Part shown: one piece after another, positions 16,275 to 23,849 of the stretch
How positions within the stretch are numbered: the first letter of the stretch is position 1
Layout of the letters: the number at the start of each line of letters is the position of its first letter
Source of the DNA: a virus
Length of the DNA stretch: 37,804 nt
Virus record (IMG/VR): IMGVR_UViG_3300035670_000631
Span: 1 to 37,804 of that record
Direction: 5' to 3' (one strand)
Program-made: the position numbers and the translations under genes
Notes under the pieces: model-generated
The model's input: only the letters and a program-made list of their open reading frames with translations
What the model was told of the DNA's origin: nothing
Databases searched by the model: none

Positions 16275-16300
16275 AGGTATCATTATACTAAATGACACCT
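16275..16300 (-). terminator. Hairpin after the MuF-RNA polymerase gene
   Basis: On the minus strand AGGTGTCATT and AATGATACCT form a 10-bp stem with one G-U pair and a six-base loop, followed by TACTATTTTATAAT. The T-run is weak, so this may be a leaky terminator or a 5' leader hairpin for the capsid operon. It directly follows the 18-nt box at 16301-16318. Confidence 0.5.
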
Positions 16301-16318
16301 GGGTTAATTTAACGGGTT
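16301..16318 (-). promoter_or_regulatory. 18-nt palindromic box, copy 1 (candidate phage promoter/operator)
   Basis: The plus strand reads gggttaatttaacgggtt, identical over 18 bases to 34845-34862. The core GTTAA-T-TTAAC is a perfect inverted repeat. Both copies lie within six bases downstream of a stop codon, with a hairpin on their far side, and precede a block of late genes. A role as promoter, operator or part of a terminator cannot be told from sequence alone. Confidence 0.6.
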
Positions 16319-16321
16319 TCA

Positions 16322-19300
16322 CTAACCTACTCCGTACCATCCGAAATCATTTGAAAAACCTTTAGGGATTTCTCTAAGAATGTCAGACTTGTTCAGAATA
16401 TCTTTTTCTGTGAGTATTTTACCACCCACTCTTGACCTACCAGGAATTGGTATTAGGCCTGTTTCAATAGCTTCTTCAAGATATTTATCATATAATTCTT
16501 TAGGTAGACCTCTCGCACGCATCTCATCTAGTGTCATTTTGATTACATTCTTATTTAAAACTTCAGCATAACTCTCTCTTAGAGCCTGCCTAGCTTTTAA
16601 CATGTCAGCAGCATTAGTAAAGAAAGCATCATGTATAGTAGACGTTGGAACTTTATTCTTTCGTCCCCATAAATGGAACTTCTTTACAATTACAGCATCA
16701 TTTGAATGATTACCATTAACTGCAAAGGCAGTTCTAGCTCTTGTAAGATCTGCAATATCATTAATTTTACCTGATTTATTTATTACCTGTTCCCACCAAG
16801 ATGCTTCAGTCTTTTGAGGCACTTGTAAAATATTTGTAGTCCAATTACCAAATTTATCCTTATATACCAATCTTTCTTCAATAGTTTGCGTAAAGTTCTG
16901 TTCAATAATCTTTCCATCAAAATTTACCCAAGGTACGTTAGTCCAGCTTTTTGGTAATTTGTTTGCATAAAAGACTTCTAATTCATTTAGTGTCTTTAAC
17001 TGTAAAAAGTCTACTTTAAGATATTTAGCACCAGTTCGCCTGACATCTGGAGCTTCTACCCCATAAACAATTTGACTTAGAGTCCCATTAGGTTTCCAGA
17101 AACCAAATCTCTTTAAAAGTTTCTCACTCAGAGGTTCACCTGCTTTAACACCTAATAGCTGGCTTACATTATCTGAGAGTACATAACCTTTCTTTTTACT
17201 TCCAACTAATGTAGTTTTTGCAATTGTTTTCCAATCGAAGTCAGCATTAGATGGTTTAGCATTAGCTAGATAGTCTTCCGCTAATCTACCAAAGTATCTA
17301 GTAAATCCTTTTAGAATAGGTACTTGTTCTGCAAGATACTCACTCATAATTTGAGCGATTGCTTTAAAGTCATTTGGTGTCACAATCTTTTCATAAGATG
17401 TTGACAACTTTTCAACAAGATCTCTAGTTTTAGGATCAAGAAAATACAGCTGCTCTAGTATTTCATCACCAGGGTCTAATCCTTTGTTAAATATATCTCT
17501 AACATTTTGACGTAAATCTCTTAGTTCTTCAGCAGTTTCAGGATCAAATTTCTCATATCGTGCAATTCTAGCACTTATTTCATTCAAGACTTTATCTCTA
17601 TCAGCTGCCTTTACAACTAATGTGTTTACATCTTTTTCTAGAACTTTAGATAATTTACCTTCTACATTCAGACCACTAGTACGTTCTCCAGCACCATAGA
17701 ATGTAACCATATTCTGAGCTTTAGAAGCTTTTCTTAAATCTTTCTCATTTAGACCTAATCTTTCATTTAGCTTTCTAAACCTAGGATCATTATACGTTAA
17801 AGCTGCAATTTCATCGTATAATCTTTTCTTTTGACTAGTAGGTACGACATTGCTTAATTCAGCAAGTTGTTTATTCCTAGTAGTTAATGCAATAATTTGA
17901 GCACCAGATGAGGAAGCATCCTGCTCTAATGCAAGAGAAATATCATAATTATTAAGCTTTTCAAGTGATTTAGCAGAATAATTACCTTCTAGATAATTAT
18001 CAATTTTAGCAATTTCTAATGCAAATCTAAAGAATTTATTTAATTCTTCACCATCTACTCTAGAAACAAAATCAGATTCTAATATAGCTCTAATATCATT
18101 AGGTTTACCTCTTAGCATATGATTACCTACTCTTATTAATTCTGGTCTCCATTTCTCGGCAACTTTTTGTCTGCCAGTAAATGATAAAGAATTAAATCTG
18201 CCTTCAAAGTAATCATTTAATCCACCAAGAAAAGCTCCTATTTGATCTTGTAAATTTCTAAAGTCATCAGGACTAAATTTCTTAACTTCTTCTGTGTTCA
18301 AAAATGGTCTAAAAGCTTCACCTGATTGAGGACTAATTAGACCACGATCATAAATACGAGCACGATGATCAATGAATGGATGATTGCTAAAAGACTTACC
18401 AGAAGCTCTTAACCATTCCATTGCCTTAAATCGCTCATATGTATCTCCTCGAGATGCCATATATTTACGATATTCGTTCAAGTCATTATACTTCTTAGCA
18501 TTACCTCTGTCGTCTTCAAAGTATAGTAATTTTCGTACAAAGTCGAAATAATCCTGATCTATTTTATATTTTGCCTTAGATGCCCAATTTAAAGCATCTA
18601 TAAATTCTTTGTCGACAAATTCTTCTGGAAAATCGCTAAAACTACTAGTAGATGTAATTGGTATTCTAGTATCTTCATATCCTAAAATTCCACGATCAAT
18701 AAAGTAGGTTTTATAACCTTCTCTGAAAACAAGTCTATTCTTATCTTCAGTTACACTAATTCTTAGTCCTAGATCTATTTTTCTATTAAGTTGAGCATAT
18801 TCTTGAATTCTTGGGTCTACAACTCGAATATTATAAGACAGTGTATCATAATAAGGTCCAAAGTAAGCTGAACTTAACTTACTTTTCATTCGCCTCTTTT
18901 GAACACCAAATGTTTCAACTTCAAAGAATTTCTTTACATTCTTAGATTCTAGTAAAGATAATCCAAGATCATACCATTTTCTCTTATAACCATTTAAATT
19001 TGCTAAGTTATAGAGATCTCTTCCTAATGCAATAGCGAATTGATCTCTGTCTGGAGAATCCGCTAAACTTAATCTATGCGCAAATCTTAGATAGAATTGT
19101 TGTAAATCTCTATCAGAAATTCTATTTTTAATAACTAGAGGTATTTTATAATCAAATACATTCCTTAGTTCATTAGCAATCTTAGGTGCAACTTTATCTT
19201 CCCATCTATTTCGTTTTAAGATATTATCTATAAACTTATCATGTAAATCTTGTAATTGTACTGGACCTAATACTGGATCAATATAATTATCTTGTAAGAT

Positions 19301-20950
19301 TTTCTTTAAGATGTCAGAGTCTCTTCGAATCTGAGTCTCAATAGCATCTGATACATTCATTACATCAAACTTAATTTGACTCTGAATAATTGCTTTCAGA
19401 TTAACCCATACGTCTGGATTGTCTCGATATCTTCCAAAAATTATTCTTAAATTATCTGCAATTACTGCTCTTTCATTAACACTCATTCTTTCAGCTAGAT
19501 TATCTACAAAGTTTTTAATAAATTCTTTATCTCTATCTAAAAGCTTAGTACTCTCATCAATAAGTCTTATGTTATTGGTTAATACTGATGGATTTGGTTG
19601 ATACAGTCTAACATCTTCATATCGACCTGTTATTGGATTAAACTTTAGCTGATCTTCTCTAGGAGGAGTAGATAAAACGCGATTCTTTACAGATCGCTTA
19701 ACACCCATTAGAGTGCCTCTATAGTTAGTTAGAGACAAATTACCACTAAGATCTCCAGCCTGTAATAGATAATAGTCAAGTAAGGTTTGTCTTAATTGTT
19801 TGTCATTAATTAGGTCATCAGGAGTATTTGCGCCTAATTGCATTGCATCTAGTTTTTCTTTAGCTAATGCAAATTTCCTTGTGTCATTTGGTAGCGTATA
19901 TCCACTATCTGTCATTGCTCTAAGTTCTTTTATACCTAAAGAATTACCTTCATCATTAGTGAACTTACTTAATTCTAGTTGGCCAGATCTAAATAACTCA
20001 ACTTTTTGATAATCTCCAATATGACGTAATTGTACACTTTTATCTTGTCTTAACAACCAAGAATTATAGGTCTCTCGCATAGGCGTTTGACCATCATAGA
20101 ATTGAATATCCTTATCACTAAGATTTGAGATATTCCTACGCCGTATTTGTGCAACACCTTCTAATTTACTCATATCTTCCCATGATTTGAATACAGGAAT
20201 TGTAGTAGATCTACAATGAAAATGAGCTGGTGGCAAATGTCGTGTGTCATCTATTGGATATATTTTACCATCTCTATGAGCACAGAGTGGAGTTGTCCTA
20301 GAGTCTAACACAGCAACATATTGCCAACCTTGGATAGCTTTTTCATTTGCTTTATATACTGCATGATCCGTTTGAGCTGTTACAGAAGTTATTGCAGTTA
20401 CTACTAATGCCTTTGATTGCATACGACTAATACTATGAATATTGCCTCGTCTTACATCTAAAGCAATTTCATCTACAGTTTTATTTTCTGCAATTCCTTT
20501 TCTAATTAAGGCTTCAATACGTCTCTTCTCATTAGAACTTATACCTGCCCAACCAGCAGCTAAAGTTTGATTAGAATGTAATGGTTTTTCAAGTACAATT
20601 TCTTCAGCTACTCTTTTAGGAGGTCTTTCAGCACGCCAAATCTTACCTAATGCAGATTCTACATTTTGGTATGTAAATGAGATTTGATCAGAAACAAGAT
20701 CTAATAAAGATCTTTTACTGATATTGAATGCTTCTTTATATGTTCGCTGAAGTTCCTGATCAATGGCTTCCTGTAATCTATTAAAGCCTTTAGTTGAAAG
20801 ATTTGCATCTTTGATAAGTTTATCTACTCGGACGGTATGACCATCAATAACTAATTCAATCTTACCATTGACACGTCTCTCGTAGAGCCTTATCATTGCA
20901 GCTCTATCTATTGCTTTGTCATAAATTTGTGTATTAGCGTTGATGGACAT
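16322..20950 (-). CDS. MuF minor head protein fused to T7/N4-type single-subunit RNA polymerase
   Basis: The start is most likely the ATG at 20950, with AGGTGAG five bases upstream (1542 residues). An in-frame GTG at 20959 adds three. Positions below count from that GTG. Residues about 140-260 are a MuF domain ending in LCAHRDGKIYP (225-235) and HLPPAHFHCRST (241-252), the usual Cys/His signature. The rest carries single-subunit RNA polymerase motifs in order: DHRARIYDRG at 864 (DxxGR, Gly replaced by Ala), motif A LEQDASSSGAQ with Asp1014, motif B R1076-x3-K1080-x7-Y1088-G, HSND at 1418, and motif C IHDAF with Asp1444. Asp1014/Asp1444 correspond to T7 Asp537/Asp812 and Lys1080/Tyr1088 to Lys631/Tyr639. 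About 180 extra residues lie between motifs B and C relative to T7. The gene sits between portal and scaffold, the usual MuF place, so the polymerase is probably packaged. Residues 260-860 show no motif I recognise. Confidence 0.88.
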   Translation of the reverse strand: MSINANTQIYDKAIDRAAMIRLYERRVNGKIELVIDGHTVRVDKLIKDANLSTKGFNRLQEAIDQELQRTYKEAFNISKRSLLDLVSDQISFTYQNVESALGKIWRAERPPKRVAEEIVLEKPLHSNQTLAAGWAGISSNEKRRIEALIRKGIAENKTVDEIALDVRRGNIHSISRMQSKALVVTAITSVTAQTDHAVYKANEKAIQGWQYVAVLDSRTTPLCAHRDGKIYPIDDTRHLPPAHFHCRSTTIPVFKSWEDMSKLEGVAQIRRRNISNLSDKDIQFYDGQTPMRETYNSWLLRQDKSVQLRHIGDYQKVELFRSGQLELSKFTNDEGNSLGIKELRAMTDSGYTLPNDTRKFALAKEKLDAMQLGANTPDDLINDKQLRQTLLDYYLLQAGDLSGNLSLTNYRGTLMGVKRSVKNRVLSTPPREDQLKFNPITGRYEDVRLYQPNPSVLTNNIRLIDESTKLLDRDKEFIKNFVDNLAERMSVNERAVIADNLRIIFGRYRDNPDVWVNLKAIIQSQIKFDVMNVSDAIETQIRRDSDILKKILQDNYIDPVLGPVQLQDLHDKFIDNILKRNRWEDKVAPKIANELRNVFDYKIPLVIKNRISDRDLQQFYLRFAHRLSLADSPDRDQFAIALGRDLYNLANLNGYKRKWYDLGLSLLESKNVKKFFEVETFGVQKRRMKSKLSSAYFGPYYDTLSYNIRVVDPRIQEYAQLNRKIDLGLRISVTEDKNRLVFREGYKTYFIDRGILGYEDTRIPITSTSSFSDFPEEFVDKEFIDALNWASKAKYKIDQDYFDFVRKLLYFEDDRGNAKKYNDLNEYRKYMASRGDTYERFKAMEWLRASGKSFSNHPFIDHRARIYDRGLISPQSGEAFRPFLNTEEVKKFSPDDFRNLQDQIGAFLGGLNDYFEGRFNSLSFTGRQKVAEKWRPELIRVGNHMLRGKPNDIRAILESDFVSRVDGEELNKFFRFALEIAKIDNYLEGNYSAKSLEKLNNYDISLALEQDASSSGAQIIALTTRNKQLAELSNVVPTSQKKRLYDEIAALTYNDPRFRKLNERLGLNEKDLRKASKAQNMVTFYGAGERTSGLNVEGKLSKVLEKDVNTLVVKAADRDKVLNEISARIARYEKFDPETAEELRDLRQNVRDIFNKGLDPGDEILEQLYFLDPKTRDLVEKLSTSYEKIVTPNDFKAIAQIMSEYLAEQVPILKGFTRYFGRLAEDYLANAKPSNADFDWKTIAKTTLVGSKKKGYVLSDNVSQLLGVKAGEPLSEKLLKRFGFWKPNGTLSQIVYGVEAPDVRRTGAKYLKVDFLQLKTLNELEVFYANKLPKSWTNVPWVNFDGKIIEQNFTQTIEERLVYKDKFGNWTTNILQVPQKTEASWWEQVINKSGKINDIADLTRARTAFAVNGNHSNDAVIVKKFHLWGRKNKVPTSTIHDAFFTNAADMLKARQALRESYAEVLNKNVIKMTLDEMRARGLPKELYDKYLEEAIETGLIPIPGRSRVGGKILTEKDILNKSDILREIPKGFSNDFGWYGVG

Positions 20951-20959
20951 AAATCTCAC

Positions 20960-21112
20960 CTATTTTGATTTCGATTTAGATTTCTTTTGCTCCGCTTCTC
21001 GAGCTTTTTCTAAAGCAATAGCAATAGCTTGATTTTGCGGACGGCCTTCTTTAACCATCGTACTAATATTCTGAGAAATTGTTTTCTGAGAATAACCCTT
21101 CTTTAGTGGCAT
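20960..21112 (-). CDS. Small phage protein, 50 residues
   Basis: ATG at 21112 with a strong AGAGGTGA site, ending in TAG at 20960 just before the MuF-polymerase gene. The product [19 protein letters not shown] continues with [20 protein letters not shown] and a Lys/Ser tail. This short pattern ([14 protein letters not shown] plus GRPQxQAxAIAL) is a recurrent small protein near portal genes in environmental phages, possibly of the DUF6496 type. Function is unknown. Its last bases carry the ribosome site for the next gene. Confidence 0.75.
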   Translation of the reverse strand: MPLKKGYSQKTISQNISTMVKEGRPQNQAIAIALEKAREAEQKKSKSKSK

Positions 21113-21116
21113 AGTA

Positions 21117-21245
21117 TCACCTCTTTATTTTAGATGCAATTTCAGCACTTTTTGACATATCTTTATTTTTCCATATGTCTCTATTTTCATTCATGTCTTT
21201 ACGAGGAGTTTGTAATTCCTTCATCTTGTAAAGACCTTCTTTCAT
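21117..21245 (-). CDS. Small protein of unknown function, 42 residues
   Basis: ATG at 21245, four bases after the portal stop, and TGA at 21117. The product [20 protein letters not shown] continues with [20 protein letters not shown]. It is very basic and hydrophilic. The end of the gene contains the AGAGGTGA ribosome site for the next small gene, so the coding order portal, this gene, 50-residue gene, MuF-polymerase is tightly coupled. A second in-frame ATG eight codons in is an alternative start. No family recognised. Confidence 0.55.
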   Translation of the reverse strand: MKEGLYKMKELQTPRKDMNENRDIWKNKDMSKSAEIASKIKR

Positions 21246-21249
21246 TAGG

Positions 21250-22833
21250 TTAGAGCTTGGTGTTTTCTTCATCTGCAATTCTCCTAGCAAAGTCTGAATT
21301 ATCAGGTTTACTAATTAAACTTTCATCAGCAGTTATCTCTTGTTTACCTTCTTCATCATCATAATCTGGAGGAACCATATCATTTAGCTTTAGCATCATA
21401 ATCCAAACAGAGCGTGGTATTAACCCTTCCTTATACCATTCTGTTGCAAGCCTTAACCAATCAGCACCTAAAGGTGTTGGATTAAAGTCTTGTGATAAAC
21501 TAAAATGAATATCAGATGCTTTAAGATCAGTATTGTATCGCCAATTAAGCATAAATGCAATTATTTGAGACATAGTTGCACTTACTTTATTATTTAAAGT
21601 ACCTAATTGAGCTGTTTGTGCAGCATTTCTAATCTCAAGTGCAATACCAGATTGAGCAGTTTCAGGCGTTAACATTCTTATGCCAAGTTTAGCCATTTCT
21701 TCAATAGATGCAGCAATAGCTCTATCCATATCTTGTAAAGCAGCTGTAGGCGTTTCTAATACCTTGGCATCATCTCCTTGTCTAAGTCTTATCCAAGTTC
21801 CTAGACCACCTTCGACAATTTGTTCAAATTCGTCATCACTTATATCTGAGATAATGATTGGTGTATAGGTAGATGCACCATATAATAAGTGATTTCTTCG
21901 GCTTAGTTTATTGTATAAACTAATTTCTTTATCAATGATAGGAGACAACATAGGTTCAATTGCATCAATGGACCCATTTAATGGCCATGCAGGAATCATT
22001 TTAAGACGTTGGCCATTTGACATTATATTAGTAATTTCTTCTTTTAAGTCAAATGTAAGTTTATTTTCAGAAGGCTTCTTAATTTGTTGACCTGAAACTA
22101 CTTCTACTTTTGTTGCATTAGCAGACGCTTGATACATTCTTATTCGATAGTAGCCTAAATCATCGAGATCGTGCACCCATACAGTATCTTTAAATACTGG
22201 ATGAAATTCATTGGATGCTTCATATTCTTCTTTAAAGCCTCTAACGATGACTCGTGTTAAAATTGTCTTGCCAAACCTATCTTCAGATATTTTCCAATTT
22301 ATTACAGATTCGGCTTTTTGTAAAATTGGATAGGGTTTAAAGGTTTGTTGCTCTTGCTTAGTTAATGCTTCTGGATTATTAATCTTAGGATAATCAACAA
22401 AGACCCAAGCTCTACTTGTTTGAACTTCTTCCCATAAGACTGAATCTAGAAAAGATGTTAATGAACTGTCATCTTTACCAAACTCATTCATTATCCAATT
22501 AAAGGCATCAGACACATAATTTTCAGGTAGTTGTAAAATTGGAGCTTTTCTTAATAGTCCACCTACAATCATCTTACAAAATTGAGCAACAATTCCAGGT
22601 AATTCCGCTTCAGCTTTATAGAAATTATACTGCTTTTGAGTCATTGAAGGAGAGAATGGAATTAGTAAGTTATTGAAGTTAATAACATCAATAGCTCCGT
22701 CAAAATCTTTGACGTAACGCTCCCCGCTACATACTGCTCTGCTTTTATTCCAGAGAGGCTTTAATGACTCATAAGACGCATTAGGATCTCCTACAGTTTT
22801 AACTGAAGCCTGGGCAGCGTTTACTACAGTCAT
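21250..22833 (-). CDS. Portal protein, DUF4055 type
   Basis: 527 residues with AAGGGG before the ATG. The N-terminal pattern YESLKPLWNKSRAVCSGERY, then PFSPSMTQKQYNFYKAEAEL and IVAQFCKMIVGGLLRKAP, is characteristic of the DUF4055 portal family. A long C-terminal helix region (DRAIAASIEEMAKLGIRML) and an acidic tail follow. The portal forms the dodecameric DNA gate at one capsid vertex. It is separated from the large terminase by about 8.4 kb of fibre genes, which is unusual, but it is followed normally by the MuF head protein. Confidence 0.88.
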   Translation of the reverse strand: MTVVNAAQASVKTVGDPNASYESLKPLWNKSRAVCSGERYVKDFDGAIDVINFNNLLIPFSPSMTQKQYNFYKAEAELPGIVAQFCKMIVGGLLRKAPILQLPENYVSDAFNWIMNEFGKDDSSLTSFLDSVLWEEVQTSRAWVFVDYPKINNPEALTKQEQQTFKPYPILQKAESVINWKISEDRFGKTILTRVIVRGFKEEYEASNEFHPVFKDTVWVHDLDDLGYYRIRMYQASANATKVEVVSGQQIKKPSENKLTFDLKEEITNIMSNGQRLKMIPAWPLNGSIDAIEPMLSPIIDKEISLYNKLSRRNHLLYGASTYTPIIISDISDDEFEQIVEGGLGTWIRLRQGDDAKVLETPTAALQDMDRAIAASIEEMAKLGIRMLTPETAQSGIALEIRNAAQTAQLGTLNNKVSATMSQIIAFMLNWRYNTDLKASDIHFSLSQDFNPTPLGADWLRLATEWYKEGLIPRSVWIMMLKLNDMVPPDYDDEEGKQEITADESLISKPDNSDFARRIADEENTKL

Positions 22834-22834
22834 A

Positions 22835-23023
22835 TTAGCCCCTTAGTTTTCGATTAAAATCTGCAATAGAGCCTTTAAAGGTTTCTTTACTTTGATCATT
22901 TACTGCTGAAATTGTATCTCCTTCAGTGGTGATAATCCAGTTACATGGGATACAATTCTGAAAACGCTCAATTAAAATTGGCTTTTCTTCTACAGTAGTT
23001 TTACTTTCTAAATTAATTTTCAT
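22835..23023 (-). CDS. Small protein of unknown function, 62 residues
   Basis: MKINLESKTTVEEKPILIER followed by a short Cys-x3-Cys segment (NCIPCNWIIT) and a C-terminus SIADFNRKLRG. The stop TAA lies one base before the portal ATG, and the last codons supply the portal ribosome site (AAGGGGC). It probably has a compact beta fold. Similar tiny genes occur beside fibre genes in environmental phages. I cannot assign a function. Confidence 0.6.
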   Translation of the reverse strand: MKINLESKTTVEEKPILIERFQNCIPCNWIITTEGDTISAVNDQSKETFKGSIADFNRKLRG

Positions 23024-23032
23024 ATTTATCCT

Positions 23033-23254
23033 TTACATTCCAAGGAGCTTCTTAAAGAATATTGCTGCTGCTCCTGGACCTAGTAATACCGCAAGCATAA
23101 CGCCATACAGTAAATATTCAATCTTTTGCATTCTTTTAGATCCACTATCAAATCTATGATCCATTCTGTCAAAAGATTCTTCTATTGCTTTATATCGTTG
23201 TGCGCATATAGCCTCGTGTACTGATAATCGTTTGTCTAGATCTTCATTGGCCAT
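23033..23254 (-). CDS. Holin-like / XhlA-type membrane protein
   Basis: 73 residues. The first 45 are charged and helical (LDKRLSVHEAICAQRYKAIE, then FDRMDHRFDSGSKRM). One membrane segment follows at about 48-67 (LLYGVMLAVLLGPGAAAIFF) with a short Lys-containing end. This resembles hemolysin XhlA-type proteins, which assist holin-mediated lysis, but single-span phage proteins of other roles look alike. The start overlaps the preceding gene by 11 bases in another frame. No endolysin is seen in the window. Confidence 0.5.
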   Translation of the reverse strand: MANEDLDKRLSVHEAICAQRYKAIEESFDRMDHRFDSGSKRMQKIEYLLYGVMLAVLLGPGAAAIFFKKLLGM

Positions 23255-23465
23255 TATTTACCTCAGGAGTCTCCGCAACTGGTTCTTGCGGTTTGTTTTC
23301 TTGAAATTGTGGCAAAGGTAATTGTGGTACTACTTGTTCTTTAATTTTATCTATTAATCCTACAATTTCATTATATGTATAACTTCTACCTAATCCATTA
23401 AGGATTGCATTTACCTCATCTAAGGTCAGATTGAGAACAGTATTGATAGGTTGCTGTTGTTGCAT
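23244..23465 (-). CDS. Small protein of unknown function, 73 residues
   Basis: MQQQQPINTVLNLTLDEVNA is followed by ILNGLGRSYTYNEIVGLIDK and a Pro/Glu-rich tail. The pattern NLTLDEVNxILNxLG...V..LI.KI is familiar from short phage proteins near fibre and lysis genes, and looks like a small helical hairpin. It sits between the fibre accessory gene and the holin-like gene and overlaps the latter. Function unknown. Confidence 0.65.
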   Translation of the reverse strand: MQQQQPINTVLNLTLDEVNAILNGLGRSYTYNEIVGLIDKIKEQVVPQLPLPQFQENKPQEPVAETPEVNNGQ

Positions 23466-23474
23466 GATATTTCC

Positions 23475-23849
23475 TTAAATTGAAGTACCTGCCCATGTAC
23501 GGACAGGATTGTTTGGGATAACTACGTATTGAGCCATAGACTCTGGTAATTCTGTATTGTGCAATCTAATATTTACATGATAGCCATTTATTGCAGTCAT
23601 TTCTTGAATCTCTATACCTTCTTGTTCTATTGTATTACCTGTAGGTTTATAAATAGTACCTATTATATCAAAGTCACGTTCGCTAGTATCTAACCATTTG
23701 TTTTTAACAATAGGTTCTGGAGGCTCTTGATCAGGCTCTACAGTCTGGGGGGCGTACTCATGATGCACCCACCCTTCAGAAGCAGCAGCGGCCCACCATG
23801 CAGCCTCATCAGCAAATTGCAATCGGTAATCGTTCATGGGTGACCTCAT
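23475..23849 (-). CDS. Fibre-associated protein of unknown function
   Basis: 124 residues from the ATG at 23849, which overlaps the fibre gene stop (ATGA). A second ATG at 23837 (MNDYRLQFADEAAWWAAAAS) has GAGG about six bases upstream and may be the main start, giving 120 residues. After a Pro/Glu hinge, the C-terminal half (YHVNIRLHNTELPESMAQYV, then PVRTWAGTSI) is a pattern often found in proteins directly after fibre genes in aquatic phages. The first part is G+C-rich like the fibre gene, the last part AT-rich like the backbone. Likely a structural or chaperone accessory. Confidence 0.6.
   Translation of the reverse strand: MRSPMNDYRLQFADEAAWWAAAASEGWVHHEYAPQTVEPDQEPPEPIVKNKWLDTSERDFDIIGTIYKPTGNTIEQEGIEIQEMTAINGYHVNIRLHNTELPESMAQYVVIPNNPVRTWAGTSI

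Noticed and set aside
16301-16318. The 18-nt box as an attachment site pair
   Set aside because: No integrase or excisionase is visible and both copies sit inside the phage at operon borders; recombination between them would delete packaging and portal genes.
16322-20950. C-terminal part of the MuF protein as a polymorphic toxin
   Set aside because: Considered because MuF proteins often carry toxins, but ordered polymerase motifs with right internal spacing explain the region better.
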